In this document: positions 21,948 through 33,189 of the stretch, one piece after another
How the letters are laid out: every line of letters starts with the position of its first letter
Position numbering within the stretch: the stretch's first letter is position 1
NCBI RefSeq assembly: GCF_019059575.1
Contig: NW_024881598.1
Location: 310,001 to 374,000, forward strand
Direction: 5' to 3'
Source of the DNA: Amphibalanus amphitrite
Lineage: Eukaryota; Arthropoda; Thecostraca; Balanomorpha; Balanidae
DNA: 64,000 nucleotides
Notes under the pieces: generated by a model
What the model was told of the DNA's origin: nothing
Seen by the model: only the letters and a program-made list of their open reading frames with translations
Database searches by the model: none
Program-made: the position numbers and the translations under genes

Positions 21948-22140
21948 CTTTGATTTGCCCTCTACAAATAAAGAAAACTTCAGGTGACTGGCTTGGGTAA
22001 CCATATGCATGAAATACCTACCGTGGATGTTGAATATCGGTGACCTAGAATTACGTAAATTTCGCGCGCTCCCCATGTGGATAGGGGAAATTGAACTGCG
22101 CTTTTTGGGCGAAAGTCCTGAACATCATTCTGAGACCAAA
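21948..22140. mobile_element. TTAA-family internal fragment
   Basis: Carries family blocks such as the TTTTTGGGCGAAAGTCCTGA type segment seen in MITE A and at 10500. No ends are visible. Confidence 0.35.
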
Positions 22141-22171
22141 CAAGTCCTGTAAATGGTTACATCCCGCCAGC

Positions 22172-22460
22172 ACTTACCGTCGGCTCCCCGTGGGTAGAGT
22201 GTGACCGCTCGGGGAGCGGCAGCGGCGCCGTCACCGTCACCGTCACCCCTCGCCCCGCCGCCGCCGCCGCACCTACTGACGCCACCACAGAGCGCAGGGG
22301 GGCGGGTCGGCAACGCCACGTGACCGGCGACGAACTGCAGGCATTGCAGCGGCACTGGGGCACGTGACCAGGGGCAGTGTTCGGTGCCGGGCGGCTGCAC
22401 CAATCAGCTCTGAGAGGCCGGGCCGGCTGGGAGGGGAATGGGACGGAGCGCCCCATAGAA
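22172..22460 (-). promoter_or_regulatory. CpG-rich block with minus-strand splice donor
   Basis: The complement of 22172-22182 reads CGACG followed by GTAAGT, a near-ideal 5' splice site, preceded on the minus strand by GC-rich sequence open in one frame to about 22403. The block has two CACGTG E-boxes and an inverted CCAAT (ATTGG) near 22400. It could be the first exon and promoter of a minus-strand gene whose other exons are not recognised. GC-rich repeats could mimic this. Confidence 0.3.
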
Positions 22461-22894
22461 CTCGCCTCCCGTAGGCTTGAATGAATAGTCGTGTGAGTTT
22501 GTTTGTGTGCGTTGACTACGATGCTTTCTCACACTGCCTTTAATCGCGCCTCTTCACCCCCATTCGCCCCCATTTCACCATCTCTCAGTTGCAGGGGTGC
22601 AGCCCTCCGACCTCCAGCACCTCCAGTTCATTTCCAGCCCTCTCTCGGCCGGAGGGCGCAGGCCCTCCTCCAAGCTACGCCACTACCTATTGCCCGTCCT
22701 TGGGAATGGGATCACCATCCTATTTCGGGCAATCATACAAAGCCAGCTTTCGGAAATGTTGGTCGTGTATTTTTTCCTGGCTGACGCTCTTAGTCGCCAT
22801 GGCCGATAGTCTGGGCCCTCGGGAGGAGGGGAGTCGGACGGCTGAGGTCACCCGGTGCTCTCTGCAGCACTGCCGGGCCGATGCGCCCCTCACC
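22461..22894. other. no supported gene
   Basis: Moderately GC-rich. Open frames on both strands show no recognised domain and run into the adjoining minisatellite. Confidence 0.3.
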
Positions 22895-23140
22895 GTGAGG
22901 GGTCGGCGGTGGGCCGGTGGTGGGCCGGCGGTGGGCGGTGGGTCGGTGGTGGGTCGGCGGTCGGTCGGCGGTGGGTCGGCGGTGGGCGGTGGGTCGGTGG
23001 TGGGTCGGCGGTGGGCGGTGGGCCGGCGGTGGGCCGGCGGTGGGTTGGTGGTGGGCCGGCGGTGGGTCGGCGGTGGGCGGTGGGCGGTGGGCCGGCGGTG
23101 GGCCGGTGGTGGGTCGGTGGTGGGCGGGCGGTGGGCGGTG
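22895..23140. repeat. GGTCGGCGGTGGGC minisatellite
   Basis: About 245 bp of variants of a 12-16-bp unit (GGTGGGCCGGCGGTGGGTCG). All six frames stay open because the unit has no stop codons, so the long Pro/His or Gly/Trp frames across it are not genes. Confidence 0.9.
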
Positions 23141-23190
23141 CACACTGGTCGGAAACGCTCCAGCGAGAGGCCAGCGGCCTTTCCGCAAAA
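23141..23190. repeat. inverted partner of 24870-24915
   Basis: GCACACTGGTCGGAAACGC and the adjoining GAGAGGCCAGCGG are the complement of CTCTCGTGAGGGCGTTTCCG and GACCAGTGTGC at 24880-24911. Both copies sit beside GGTGGGCCGGCGG-type sequence. They may be ends of one 1.8-kb element or two separate insertions. Confidence 0.5.
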
Positions 23191-23289
23191 GTTTTTTGCT
23201 TGTTATTCGACAACTAGTGAAGCAAACTTCATTAAACTTTGCATACCTGCTCTGTCATATGTAAGCTATCATTTGGATGTCATGCACTA

Positions 23290-23998
23290 AATATATGACG
23301 TGAATCTGTTAAGTTATGACGTCATAATTGAGTATGATACAGGATCTAGCACCACTTTAAGTCAACAAGGGAAATTGGAAGCTGCTATTCGGGCACCGGG
23401 AATGGTTTCATGCACTCCTTGCAAGGTCCGGTGCTTCACTTTAGCATTGTTGACTTTGCGTGACGTCATTTATGACGTCAATAAGGTCATATAAGTTTTT
23501 TGTCAATAACTCCTGATCAGATGGAGCTAGAGAGTCGGGAAAGCCACCATTGGACTCGGGAAGACCTGCCAAATCGAATGATATGCGACATGACCTCCTT
23601 CAACCATTTTCGTGACCTGAGGGGCTCCGACCTGACCTTGACCCGAGGTTAACACCTTAAGTTGACTTCACCCGAGCACCAAGTATAACATTCGACGCCC
23701 CTAAGCTAGACAAACACGATGATGCCAAAATCGCGACAGTGCGACCATTTTTGGCAAAGTAATTAACCAAAAACCGAGCCCGTGCCTTGTTGCACTTACC
23801 TGACCTAAGAGGTCACTGGCTGACCTAAGACCTTAAAATCGGGTAGTACTTGTTGCGTCTTATAACGGCACACAAGCTCGTTTTTTTCCGCGAGGCTCTA
23901 GCTCAATTAGAGGCGAAACGGCGAGGGAGTTGTACCAACATCTTGGTACCAACCCTCCCCGGTCAATACAGAAAACCAATCGGTCCGGCCAGGGTTAA
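23290..23998. mobile_element. TTAA-type MITE J, right part
   Basis: AGGTCA-type motifs are followed by a strong subterminal hairpin, GTTGTACCAA ... TTGGTACCAAC (23928-23953), and right end GGCCAGGGTTAA (TTAA 23995-23998). The block TTCCGCGAGGCTCTAG is shared with MITE I. The left end was not found. Confidence 0.6.
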
Positions 23999-25431
23999 AT
24001 ACCGGAATTGTGATCTAATGTAAAAAGACGGTCCAAGGTAACCTGACGCCAGTGACAGGTGTCCTATATTTGCAGCGTCTTATATTGACGAAGGTTTCAA
24101 TTTCCACTTTCTTCAGCAGTGGTTACCAATAGCAAGGCTCTCTAAATGCAAGCCGTAATCGCCACGCAATATGTGGAAGACTTTTGATGTCAATACATAC
24201 ATAAATGCATACATAAAACCATATTGTATGCGCTTTCCACAAAATTCATAAACTCAAGCGCATCTGTTTTTAATGACCAGTCAACTACGCATGGATGCGT
24301 ACAGGCCACACAGGTCAGCGTAAGCCGGGCGCGGCGGCCGAGCCGAAACTGGGGCGGGGCGGGCGGTATTTGGGTAGGAATAGCGGCTCCTGCAAATTTT
24401 GCGCAAATATGCGCAGTTAGCTTTTATGTTGCCCTGGTGTTAATTTAAATCCTGCTTCAACTCACAAAAAATCAGAGTGGATCTAGACGGAACTACCTGT
24501 TGTTTCCTTACCTAAACTTTTCAGTTATATTCCAGAAGCACTGTAGGAGAGCCTTCATAAAAAAGCTAAAGTAAATCTTAGTTATCTAAGTATACCAAAA
24601 ATTTTGCACAGACCAGTCGGCAACTTCATAACGAACATTTTGATGCATAATATGTGGGATTTCAATTTGGTGTCTATCAGCAATAAGACTCTGAATATCC
24701 GGCTCAAGAAACCTCTTGCTCCGCGTCAGTTTCCGAGTTCTGGGATACCCCATCTTCGGGGGCTGATTACAGTTATTTTTGGCCACCCGGATTAGTTTTT
24801 TTGGCCTAATTATAATAATTTGATCAATTTCAAATCGATCTATATAAAAAATAATCCGAAACTCCGGAATCGCCAGTGGCCTCTCGTGAGGGCGTTTCCG
24901 ACCAGTGTGCGGTGGTGGGCCGGCGGAGGCAGTTCAGCCCGCGCCGCCGCGCCGCCGATCGACTGGCGTCCGTAGAGGCCGAGCACGGAGCAGTAGCGCA
25001 CTGAGGCTATCGCGCCACTTCGACAGGCAGCTACAATTCATCCAACATGGCAACCAGGGGGGGTTCATCGCCATAGGGACACACGTACAAGGAAATTGCT
25101 ACCAAATGCTGCCAATATGACGTCACTGGGATGCTCGAAAGCTGATTGGTCGCTGAGATTCGAGTAATGTAGTCAATTCTGGCGCACCGGCGCAGTGTTT
25201 TCCGACCGTTGCGTGTTATTACTTTGGTTGTTATGCAAAGTTTTAATATGTTTGTTTAATAATATAAACACGTTTTCATGTGTTTGAAGGTCGCAAAAGC
25301 TTCACATAAGTGGCAACCACACTTTGTATTACGTTTCGTCTCATGTATCATGAAGAACAACCAAGTATTTCAAGCTGGGATCATGCTGAGGAACCTCAAC
25401 CAAGGTATTCATTTTGCAATGGATCTAAACA
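23999..25431. other. no supported gene
   Basis: Mixed sequence with a GC-rich block at 24890-25030 that repeats the edge of the minisatellite at 23.1 kb. Open frames at 24586-24786 and 25278-25507 have no recognised domain; the last runs into TIR element copy 1. Confidence 0.3.
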
Positions 25432-26038
25432 CACTGAAAACAATTTCACCCAAAACTGGCGAGTAAACCGGTGCCTCGCGGGTACCCCTATCCGCAACCA
25501 TTTTTAACCACCCTCCCATGAGTCAATCTAGGACATAACACTTTCGCAATTCACTCTGGAGAGTAGTAACCCTCCACGACTATTCGCGCACCAGTGGCTC
25601 GCGACCCCTCCATCGAAAGGTATTCATCGACGCCTACCTGGCAGCAGCGCCCCACAAACCCCTAGGAGATGGGGTTACCCTCCACGCCTACCCTTCGCCG
25701 ACCAAGTCACGAGGGCCAAAAAAAACTCCCACGCTTGACCATATTTGCGGGAAAATATCTATATTATAGCCATCTCACACCTAGAAAACATCGGTGAGAA
25801 AGTTTCACAACGGTGGGAAAGATCAAATCGAATTCCCATGGAAATTTCGACATGATTGAGTCACCGGCAGCCTTGCAGACCGCCCGAAAGCAAGAAGATG
25901 TGTCGCCGTATTTTTGTTTTGTTGGGTTAGGCCCTTTCAGTCCATTTAGACCATTTCAGAGCCGGGAGGATGATAGGATATAGGGGGATACATTGGTCTG
26001 GGCAGGCACCCTAGTGAGTCGCCGCTGCTTTCGTGACC

Positions 26039-26045
26039 TATATAA
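26039..26045 (+). promoter_or_regulatory. TATATAA box in element X
   Basis: TATATAA lies 15 bp upstream of the small ORF ATG. The same box occurs at 43769-43775 in copy 2 and near 63754 in a third fragment, so it is conserved across the family. Confidence 0.5.
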
Positions 26046-26053
26046 GAATCAAA

Positions 26054-26164
26054 ATGGTCTCACTTGGTAGTTTCGGAAGAAAAAGCGTTGCCAATCGTCC
26101 CGTGATGAATATTGCAGAGGTTTTAAAGATGCACCCTAACAAGTGTACTTTTGCCCCCACTTGA
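26054..26164 (+). CDS. 36-residue conserved small ORF of element X
   Basis: ATG to TGA encoding a basic, 36-residue frame containing SFGRKSVANRPVMNIAEVLK. Copy 2 (43785-43895) encodes the same length with two amino-acid changes and one silent change. A third, diverged copy at 63790-63852 keeps KSVAN...VMN.AEVLKMHP apart from frame damage. No known domain. It could be a small peptide, the first exon of a transposase, or an artefact of recent repeat age. A transcript starting about 30 bp after the TATA would begin inside the ORF, and a second in-frame ATG (26105) could then be used. Confidence 0.3.
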   Translation: MVSLGSFGRKSVANRPVMNIAEVLKMHPNKCTFAPT

Positions 26165-26299
26165 AAACCGCCAAACAATGTGCCAATATATCATTGGTTA
26201 AAAAAAAAGTTAAAAAATTGTTGTAATTCAAAACTGTATGAGACAACGCCATCTAGTTGTAACAGTAGATCCAACTCCTTCAGGGCAGGTTATGTAAAG

Positions 26300-28019
26300 G
26301 GGTGAGACTAAATGCTTACTTCGAAATCTAAGCTGCGTTGCGGCATTGGCCGTTATGTGCGGCGTGTATGCCGCATGCTTAGTAAGCGGCGACCACTAAA
26401 TTAAAAACTCAATAGCTTTGACCTGTTTTCAATGGATAACACTGCATACCAAAAATGTCCATCGCTCTCGTCATAGGATATTTAGATTTAAATAACTAAC
26501 TTATCTACATCATCGTTTTGAACCAAATTAATACTTTTAACTTGACCCTCGCCCGTATTGGTGTTTTTCCAGCCGCGAACGTATAAGGTATAACCCCTTG
26601 CCGTTTCGCTCCTGATCAAGCTAGAGCTTCGCGGAAAAAACGAGCGTGTTGCCCGTGACGAGAGGAAGCCGATGATACCCAATTTTAAGGTACTAGGTCA
26701 TCGGTTGACCTTCCAGGTCAGGTCAATGACCCAAAAGGCGGGAAAATCAGGACCTGTTAGAACGTCGTAGTGTGGCTGCTATGGGGTTTTTCGGGGTGCT
26801 GATCACGAATATCATGCTAGTTTTGATCACAGATGATGTCTTCATTCATTTAGGCCAGGTCGGGTCAGGTCAGGTCAGGTCAACCAGTAGAGGTCCTGCC
26901 GGGTATTTGTAGTAGGTGTCAACCGCCTCTGACAGCCTCGTAACATGTTACGAAGGCACCAAAACTACTTTGCAAACGTTCATGTGGTTGCTAAATTCGA
27001 ATTCAGCTCGAAAAACTGGCCTAGAAACATGTCAAACTCGAAAAAGTGAACCGAGGTCACCAAAGGTCAATGACCTGACCTGACCTTCAGATGACCTTGA
27101 CACCCACCCTAATGCATGGGGGCAAGATCATATCACATGTTTGAACGTTTGAAACCACGAAAAGACTGCAAACGCGCTGCTAATGCGAGCCGACATACGC
27201 TGAATCGCGGTTCCGGCCAAACATGGTCTCGAAAAGTAGGTCACAGGTCAAAGGTTATTTGCGTCAGGGTCATGAAATTTTCAGGGTATGTGTAAAATTG
27301 ATCAACGCGAGGGTACTAAAAGTTACGTCGTGATCGGCCGCTTTTTACGCAAGTTATTCGCGAAAAACCGAGGGGAGTCCGTTCGACCCCCCCCCCCCCC
27401 CCTAAAGGGCGAGGGTTAACTCACAGTCCGAACTCCGAACAAGTTTGGTCTTGTTTGTGAATTTGTCGGAGCATCACCTAAATCTAGTAGAGATTATGGA
27501 GGGAAACTAGGCTTTTAAGGAGGGAAGGGAGTCGGTGACGGTCAGGGGCACTACAAGCAGAGCAGTCATAAGCTGGTGACAGGGCTGACATACCATGCTT
27601 TGATAGCATGACTGAAACAGACTTTTTGGGTAGCCAGGAAATCGCATGCGAGAGCCTATTGAAATTCTTACATCGGCCTTTATATGCACCAGTCGTATAC
27701 AGGTGCGGGATTTGGCATACGATTTCCAGACAATCGAAAGACTGTTTGGAGCCAACGAAGGAAGGAATGAGTACTAAGTTGAAAGCATTAATTTGGTTCA
27801 AAATGATGATGCAGATAACTTAGTTATTTAAATCTAAATATCTTATGACGAGAGCGATTGGCATTTTTGGTATGCAGTGTTATTCATTGAAAACAGGTTG
27901 GAGCTTTTAAGTCTTTAATTTAGTGGTCGCCGCTTACTAATCATGCGGCATACACGCCGCACATAACCGCCAATGCCGCAACACAGCTTAGATTTCGAAG
28001 TAAGCATTTAGTCTCACCC
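26300..28019. mobile_element. long-TIR DNA transposon with 8-bp duplication, nested in X
   Basis: About 245-bp inverted repeats (26300-26541 and about 27775-28019) begin GGGTGAGACTAAATGCTTAC. The 8-bp duplication ATGTAAAG lies at 26292-26299 and 28020-28027. Copy 2 of X has the uninterrupted site near 44020-44035, a direct empty-site proof. The unique interior (27420-27770) has minus-strand frames without recognised domain. An 8-bp duplication fits hAT, P or Merlin; ends do not settle it. Confidence 0.8.
26542..27419. mobile_element. TTAA-type MITE H, nested
   Basis: Left end (T)TGACCCTCGCCCGTATTGG with the TTAA mutated to TTGA; right end GGGCGAGGGTTAA (27416-27419) beside a long C run. Rich in AGGTCA, including GGTCAGGTCAGGTCAGGTCA near 26864-26883. 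It sits at the inner edge of the left long TIR of the host element. Confidence 0.75.
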
Positions 28020-28300
28020 ATGTAAAGGTTCGCCATCCACGGATACGCGTTTACGATACCTCGAGTAGTTCCAACTCTTTCAGTGAGGGCTGTGCCAATG
28101 ACTCGACACCCGCGGGGACAATATCCGGTGCTGGGTAGCTACCTTACTGCAGACTGTGGGTACAGTGCATATTTACGAGTAATAAGGCAGGCAAGTCTGC
28201 TTACCATCTAGCAAGAATCTGGACATGGCGAGTTAATACACATATACCACCCGCAGAGCAACGCTTAATTCGCCAGCTCCGGGTGAAATTGTTTTCAGTG

Positions 28301-28659
28301 CATAATCTGGCGTTTTTTAAAGTTTCCATTTTTGCAATTAAGCTGGTAATAATGTTTCAGTGCTCGCAGTGCGCATAAGTACCTTGACCTAACATGATAC
28401 ACTCAACAAATAAAATGGTTAGAGCAAACACGCAATGTAAACAAACTAGTGCTACAGTGGCAAATTGAAATATAAATGAGCTCTTTACTTTTTAGCATTA
28501 AAGTTTACATTCTATATAGTATGGTCACATACTGCGGGCTGGGTTCATCTCAATCTCGTTGCAATGTTATCAGAGCTGTAAAAATGAAAACAAATGTTTT
28601 TGCATGGTATTATTGTTTATTTTCAAATTTGTCACTAAAGTTATTTCATGGGTAGGTGC
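28301..28659. other. no gene seen
   Basis: AT-rich sequence between element X copy 1 and MITE C. Nothing recognisable. Confidence 0.4.
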
Positions 28660-29838
28660 TTAACCCGCGCGGGGCTGGGGGGGTAAATTTTACCCCCCCT
28701 CGCGAATTTTTGCGATATCTCAAAAACGGCGGCGCGCAGCGCCGCCAAACTTTCAGTACCTTTTCTTACATCAATTTGACACGTTCCCTGAAAATTTGAG
28801 CGAAATCCGTCGGAAAGTTTTGAGAAATTGACGTTTTAGTGACGTCATGTTCGCCATTTTCGCCTCAAAAACGGCAAAAGTTCAAACGCCGCTAACATCT
28901 TCATTTTTTAAAGGAATCAAGACGTAACAAAAAAGGTTATACGTAATTTTACTTTGTCTATCAAATGGCTCTCGGTTTTTTGAAAATTTTGGATTTTGGC
29001 CTAATTTTTTTCAAAAAACTGACTTTTTTGGGAAAATCATTATAAAATCCAAAATTTTGAGTCTATCGAAAAAACCGGAATATATGTCAGAGAAGTGGTC
29101 TATGTGCACCTACATACCAAATTTTAGAAGAATCGGTTCAAAAATGTGGGAGTTATTCAAAATTTTATGACGTCACGACAAACAAAATTTTTGAAAAACG
29201 ACTTTTTTGGAAGTTCTAGACCTCGTACGGAAACAAAAATAGCACCATTCGATTCGCCGTGAAAAACTGCATCAGATAGACACCTTTTTAGGCCTTAGCA
29301 ACCAACTTCGAAATTTGACCTCACTTGACCTGACCTTGACCTGACCTCGACCTTAAATTCATCCAGAGGTGGTCCATATCACTTATTGAGTGTGCCTATT
29401 GAATTCTATGAGTAAAATGACCCATAAAACATGTGTCGCACATGCCCTTTTCTATATTTTGTTTTTTGGTGACCTGACCTGACCTGACCTGACCTTGACC
29501 TTGACCTCTGACTGATATTGTATGCAACGAATATTGTCTTGGTAGCCTAAGAACACGTTTTGGGCGATCACTCTCAGTCCATGACTCCATTCTTCGGCAA
29601 CTACGGTGCAAGGCCGATACTGTAGAAACTTGCAATTTGTACCCTTGACCTGACCTTGACCTTGACCTCAAACTTTAAATTAAGTACATGTTTTTAGTAG
29701 TTCGTGATGAGAGCTTTCGATTGGCGTTTGAATTTTCCAAATCGGACCATTAGTTCGGGAGATAACAGGGGGGGTAAAATTTACCCCCCCCCCCAGCCCC
29801 GCGCGTTCGGCTGGAGACCCCAGCCCCGCGCGGGTTAA
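28660..29838. mobile_element. TTAA-type MITE C
   Basis: TTAACCCGCGCGGGGCTGGG start and CCCCGCGCGGGTTAA end with TTAA duplication. The subterminal hairpin core is TAAATTTTA between G and C runs at both ends. Next to the left hairpin is the palindrome GGCGGCGCGCAGCGCCGCC. AGGTCA repeats are dense at 29465-29510. Its near-identical inverted twin is 44200-45382; both carry the extra CAGCCCCGCGCGTTCGGCTG duplication at one end, so they share a recent ancestor. Confidence 0.9.
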
Positions 29839-29925
29839 TCTTATTCAACATTTATTTATTAGTTGCTTGTACTGTCAGCATGATGTTAGCCAAATTTGTT
29901 TGTGCTGAGAGTTTTCTGTTTGCAG

Positions 29926-30042
29926 GAAAACTGAGGCGAGGGCGAGTAGGTCCCTGAGGAGGACCACTGCAAAGGAGGTCAAGGAGATTCTGGGAGCAGC
30001 CTGCGAGCAACCTCTAGACCAGCCAGCAGGCACCTCTGACAA
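29926..30042 (+). CDS. exon-like segment, unknown product
   Basis: Bounded by a good acceptor (TTTTCTGTTTGCAG before 29926) and a good donor (AA then GTAAGT at 30043). Open in one frame for about 39 codons, encoding a basic then Glu-rich stretch including RRTTAKEVKEILGAA. No domain recognised. It may belong with the P-transposase-like sequence 600 bp downstream, but the reading phase to the next acceptor (30623-30624) does not agree with the frame showing transposase similarity. Confidence 0.35.
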
Positions 30043-30624
30043 GTAAGTCTAATGGTTTATGTTTTCACTCACATTAAAAGTGTTCAAAAATATCCATCAG
30101 TGTTAAAAATCCTGGCCCGTCTTGAGCAACACCATCATTTTTATTCCCATTGTTAAAATGCATCAAAACATTCTTTTTGCCATGAGTAATGGAAACTTTT
30201 TTTGTCGGGATAAGGCCACTCAATCCAATAAGGTGATGTCTCAAGTCACATCCACTAAATGTTCTGATAATGACCTATGCTGGTCCTAACTAGTGCTTAG
30301 AAAAAAGCTGAGTTGTGTTTCAGTCTTGGTTGGTGTTTGAACATTCTTATACGCAGTGTTTTTTTCTTCTGAAAAAGTGCCATGCTAATCACGAACGAAT
30401 TCGAGGGGCAGTCGGCAGTCGCCAAACGAGGCTTCAATAGTAACGGGTAAATGGATTAATGCAAAGCCAAAGCCCAAAGGGCATGAATTTTTCGTTGTCC
30501 GCGAAATCTGTCACTTTCAATGCGTAGACTAGGCTCATTTAAGTGTTATCGTTTTTTTTTTTTGTTGCACAATATTAAATTGCCAATGTCTTTCAAGTGA
30601 TGTAGCGTAATACTGCTTTCACAG
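30043..30624. other. possible intron, no other feature
   Basis: Starts GTAAGT and ends TTACTGCTTTCACAG, consistent with an intron between the two exon-like segments. Nothing else seen. Confidence 0.3.
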
Positions 30625-31073
30625 TGCCGCTGCCGGTGTCGACGCTGGCAGCCATGGCCGGCGCCGAGCTGACGAGTTCCAACCTGGAAGCTCAGCGCGA
30701 GGGGCTGGCATTTGTTGCCGGCTTCGTTTGTCCTTCATTTGTTGTAAGTTTCACCACATCGACGCCACCCTCGGTAGTCGGTCTCCTGACTTCTCGGGCG
30801 CCGCCGGAGACACTGAACACCGTGCCGAACAGCTGAATTGTGACGATCAGCCGAGGCCAGCTGTTTGTTCTGTCACAAGCCTGGATGGCCGCTGTGGAGG
30901 AGTTCGAGCGGAACTTCTGCCTGCTGATGGGGGCAACTGCAGATCAGGGGCCGCGAGTCATACAGCGTCTCAAGCTGTTCATCGCCGTAAAGCAGCCTCA
31001 GCTCGGCACCCGTGCGTCCATGGGAAGTTGGCGAGCACCCGTCTCCACCTCCCCCTTCGGTCCCTTAGCCTGA
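30625..31073 (+). pseudogene. P-element-like transposase remnant
   Basis: Frames contain GLAFVAGFV (about 30704-30730) and, in another frame, ISRGQLFVLSQAWMAAVEEF (about 30841-30905). These resemble the paired motifs YVAGYVxRK and RGGLxxPS...E near the C-terminus of P-element/THAP-type transposases. The two motifs lie in different frames with a possible intron (GTAAGT near 30742) or frameshift between them. No DNA-binding or catalytic region is visible. Similarity is judged from motif memory only. Confidence 0.4.
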
Positions 31074-31164
31074 CTGGACGAGGTCCGGCAGCTGAAAAGA
31101 GCCGATAGAAAAGTTGGCCATCATGCAAGAAGCTCCAGGTGAGCTGGTAAACCGGCTCGTGTAG

Positions 31165-31395
31165 CGACTTCGACTCGGCGTGGTGCTGTGTGACTCGGTG
31201 TGGTGCGGCCGGCTCTGTGTGGGTGCTGTGTAACGGCTTTGCGACTCGGTGTGGTACGGCCAGATCTGTTGGTGCTGTGTGACGCGGCATGGTGCCTCCG
31301 GCTGTGTGTAACGGCTGTGCGACTCACTGTGCGACTCGGCATTGGGTAACGGCTGTGCGTCTCGATATTGTACCACCAGCTGTGAGTAACGGCCA
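31165..31395. repeat. GACTCGGTGTGGTGCGGCC minisatellite
   Basis: Diverged units combining GACTCGGTGTGGT, CGGCCGGCTCTGTGTG and TGTAACGGCT. Overlapping frames on the minus strand are artefacts of the repeat. Confidence 0.7.
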
Positions 31396-31504
31396 CCCGT
31401 AAGTGAAACTTATAATATTTAGTGACAATGTTTATTCGATTTTTTCAGCAATGCAATTTAAGAGCATCCGTCCTGAGCGCACTAGCAGGGCAGCGGAGTC
31501 CATG

Positions 31505-31760
31505 TAATTTCGGTGACTCCCGACTCCTAGTTCCAAAAACTAATTCCGACTCCTACTCCGGTCCGGGCAGAACTGTCTATTCTGACCGATTCCGGCTCAG
31601 ACTTCGCAGCCCTGCAGCTCCGCAGTCTGCGGAACCGATGAATTTTTGGTGACTTCGACTCTGACTCCTGCACCGACTTCCAAAATCGACTCCGACTCCG
31701 ATTACGGCTCCAGTTCGACTCCGACAATCCGATTCAAAAGTCCGGTCCCGACTCCATAAC
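31505..31760. repeat. degenerate CCGACTCC repeat
   Basis: Many copies of GACTCCGACTCC and relatives, such as TCGACTCCGACTCCGATT. Simple degenerate hexamer repeat. Confidence 0.65.
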
Positions 31761-33170
31761 CCTGCGCCCTGGGACCCATACAAGCCTCGCTGGTTTCGGC
31801 CCGCTCTTCCTGGACGTGACCTTATATCACTATTACTCACTTTAAAACGCGACATATTTTCAATTTCTCGTGCGAAAAGTGCTCGCGATAGCTTTTTGGG
31901 CGTTATAACACGAAAAATGCCACCGGAAAGCCCGTAGTAATGCTCTATACATAGGCCGGCCGCGGCAGGAGCATCCCAGTGACGTCATCCGGGGCCGGTA
32001 GGGGGAACGTAAAAAATTCCCTAATGAACCGTATATAGGGCCTTGATGGCAACTGAATCATCTGCAAGCCGGCTGAGATTCTTGGACCGTATGTTACGCA
32101 GGCATGTAACTATTTGCTATTTAGCATCGCAACGAATTGCGTTTCGAGGTAAGTTACATACTCGTAAAACAAGTCCAAGTCTATTTCTGTAAGTGGGTAA
32201 ATCACATGGCTGAGCTAAAAATGTCGACGCTCCCATGGACGACCGTCAACCCAAAACCAATTCGATGCATTTGAAAGAAATTTTCCACAGATAACAGTAG
32301 TAGGTACTACTGTTATCTGTGAATTTTCCTTTCGCGCACTGAGAGACGTTCTGCGTCTCATCCTCGAATTCATTATCAGAGATAACTATGTAAATACGCA
32401 AACGATAATCATCCCATTTGTGGGCCATCTCTTGCTCATATGTGTCTGGGGCCCTCCTGGGCACCTGCACTCGCTGGTTTCTGGAGCTCTCCCAGCCTCT
32501 GGCGGCCTTTCAGTCCCCCGGTGGGCCCCACGCCGCACCTCTAGCGGCGAGTGCAGTGGTCTCCCACCGGCTGATAGTCCCTGCCGAGCTCCAGCGCCGG
32601 TCACCAGTAACGCCGCCGACTTTGGGGCGCTGTCATTGGCGCTCCATTATTTGCCGTTTACTGTATGAGCAATAACTACAATTATTGCACATTCACTCCA
32701 TTGACACAATTCCCTATTATGTATTGTTAATCACACCCCGATGGCCCTAAATTTGTTACTTTCCAATCAGCACACTCCCAAATAGCACATGGATATCGAC
32801 TAACCAGCAGCCAGTTTAAGTTCGGCTATGCTTATGATGTACTACACAGTTCGGTGATCTTTGTCCCGCGAGCAAGCCCGTAAACAGTTCAACTGACGCC
32901 ATCAAGATCTTGACCAAGTCGGTTTGACTTCATTTCAAATCTCGTCTTTTTTTGCGCCACTTCTCTTCTGGTAAAGAGGAAACTGATCTATCAGAGTGGT
33001 ATAATATGGTAAAATGGACGGTCAGCTGGTAAGAACGGCTGTAAGCTGGGGTGCTGTTGTTCACTGAGGGGTAGGTAGGTCTACTGACCGATCGGCCCGG
33101 CCCGGCCTGGTTCAAAACGGCTCTGTCACTGCGGCGCTCCTCAGTCCTCAGTTTTCGACCATTTATCGGT
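31761..33170. other. no supported gene
   Basis: Holds a near-perfect palindrome at 32287-32320 and a GC-rich piece at 32440-32640 with open frames of no recognised domain. Nothing else assignable. Confidence 0.35.
32287..32320. repeat. perfect 16-bp-arm palindrome
   Basis: Arms ACAGATAACAGTAGTA (32287-32302) and TACTACTGTTATCTGT (32305-32320) are exact complements with a 2-nt spacer. Confidence 0.9.
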
Positions 33171-33189
33171 CCTATGTAAGTACGGAGGT

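Larger units (their letters stand above)
25432..28300. mobile_element. TIR element X, copy 1
   Basis: Ends CACTGAAAACAATTTCACCC (25432) and GGGTGAAATTGTTTTCAGTG (28281-28300) are perfect complements, flanked by CA on both sides. A second copy lies at 43278-46828. Removing the nested element 26300-28019 leaves about 1.14 kb. It carries a conserved TATA box and 36-codon frame (26039-26164). Superfamily uncertain; CACTG ends recall CACTA/hAT-type transposons. Confidence 0.8.

Noticed and set aside
22720..23290. Long overlapping open frames on both strands (up to 233 codons)
   Set aside because: They lie over a stop-free GC-rich minisatellite and consist of Gly/Trp/Val or Pro/His/Arg repeats.
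27484..27801. 105-codon minus-strand frame inside the long-TIR element
   Set aside because: I could not match it to any transposase; it stays undescribed rather than called.
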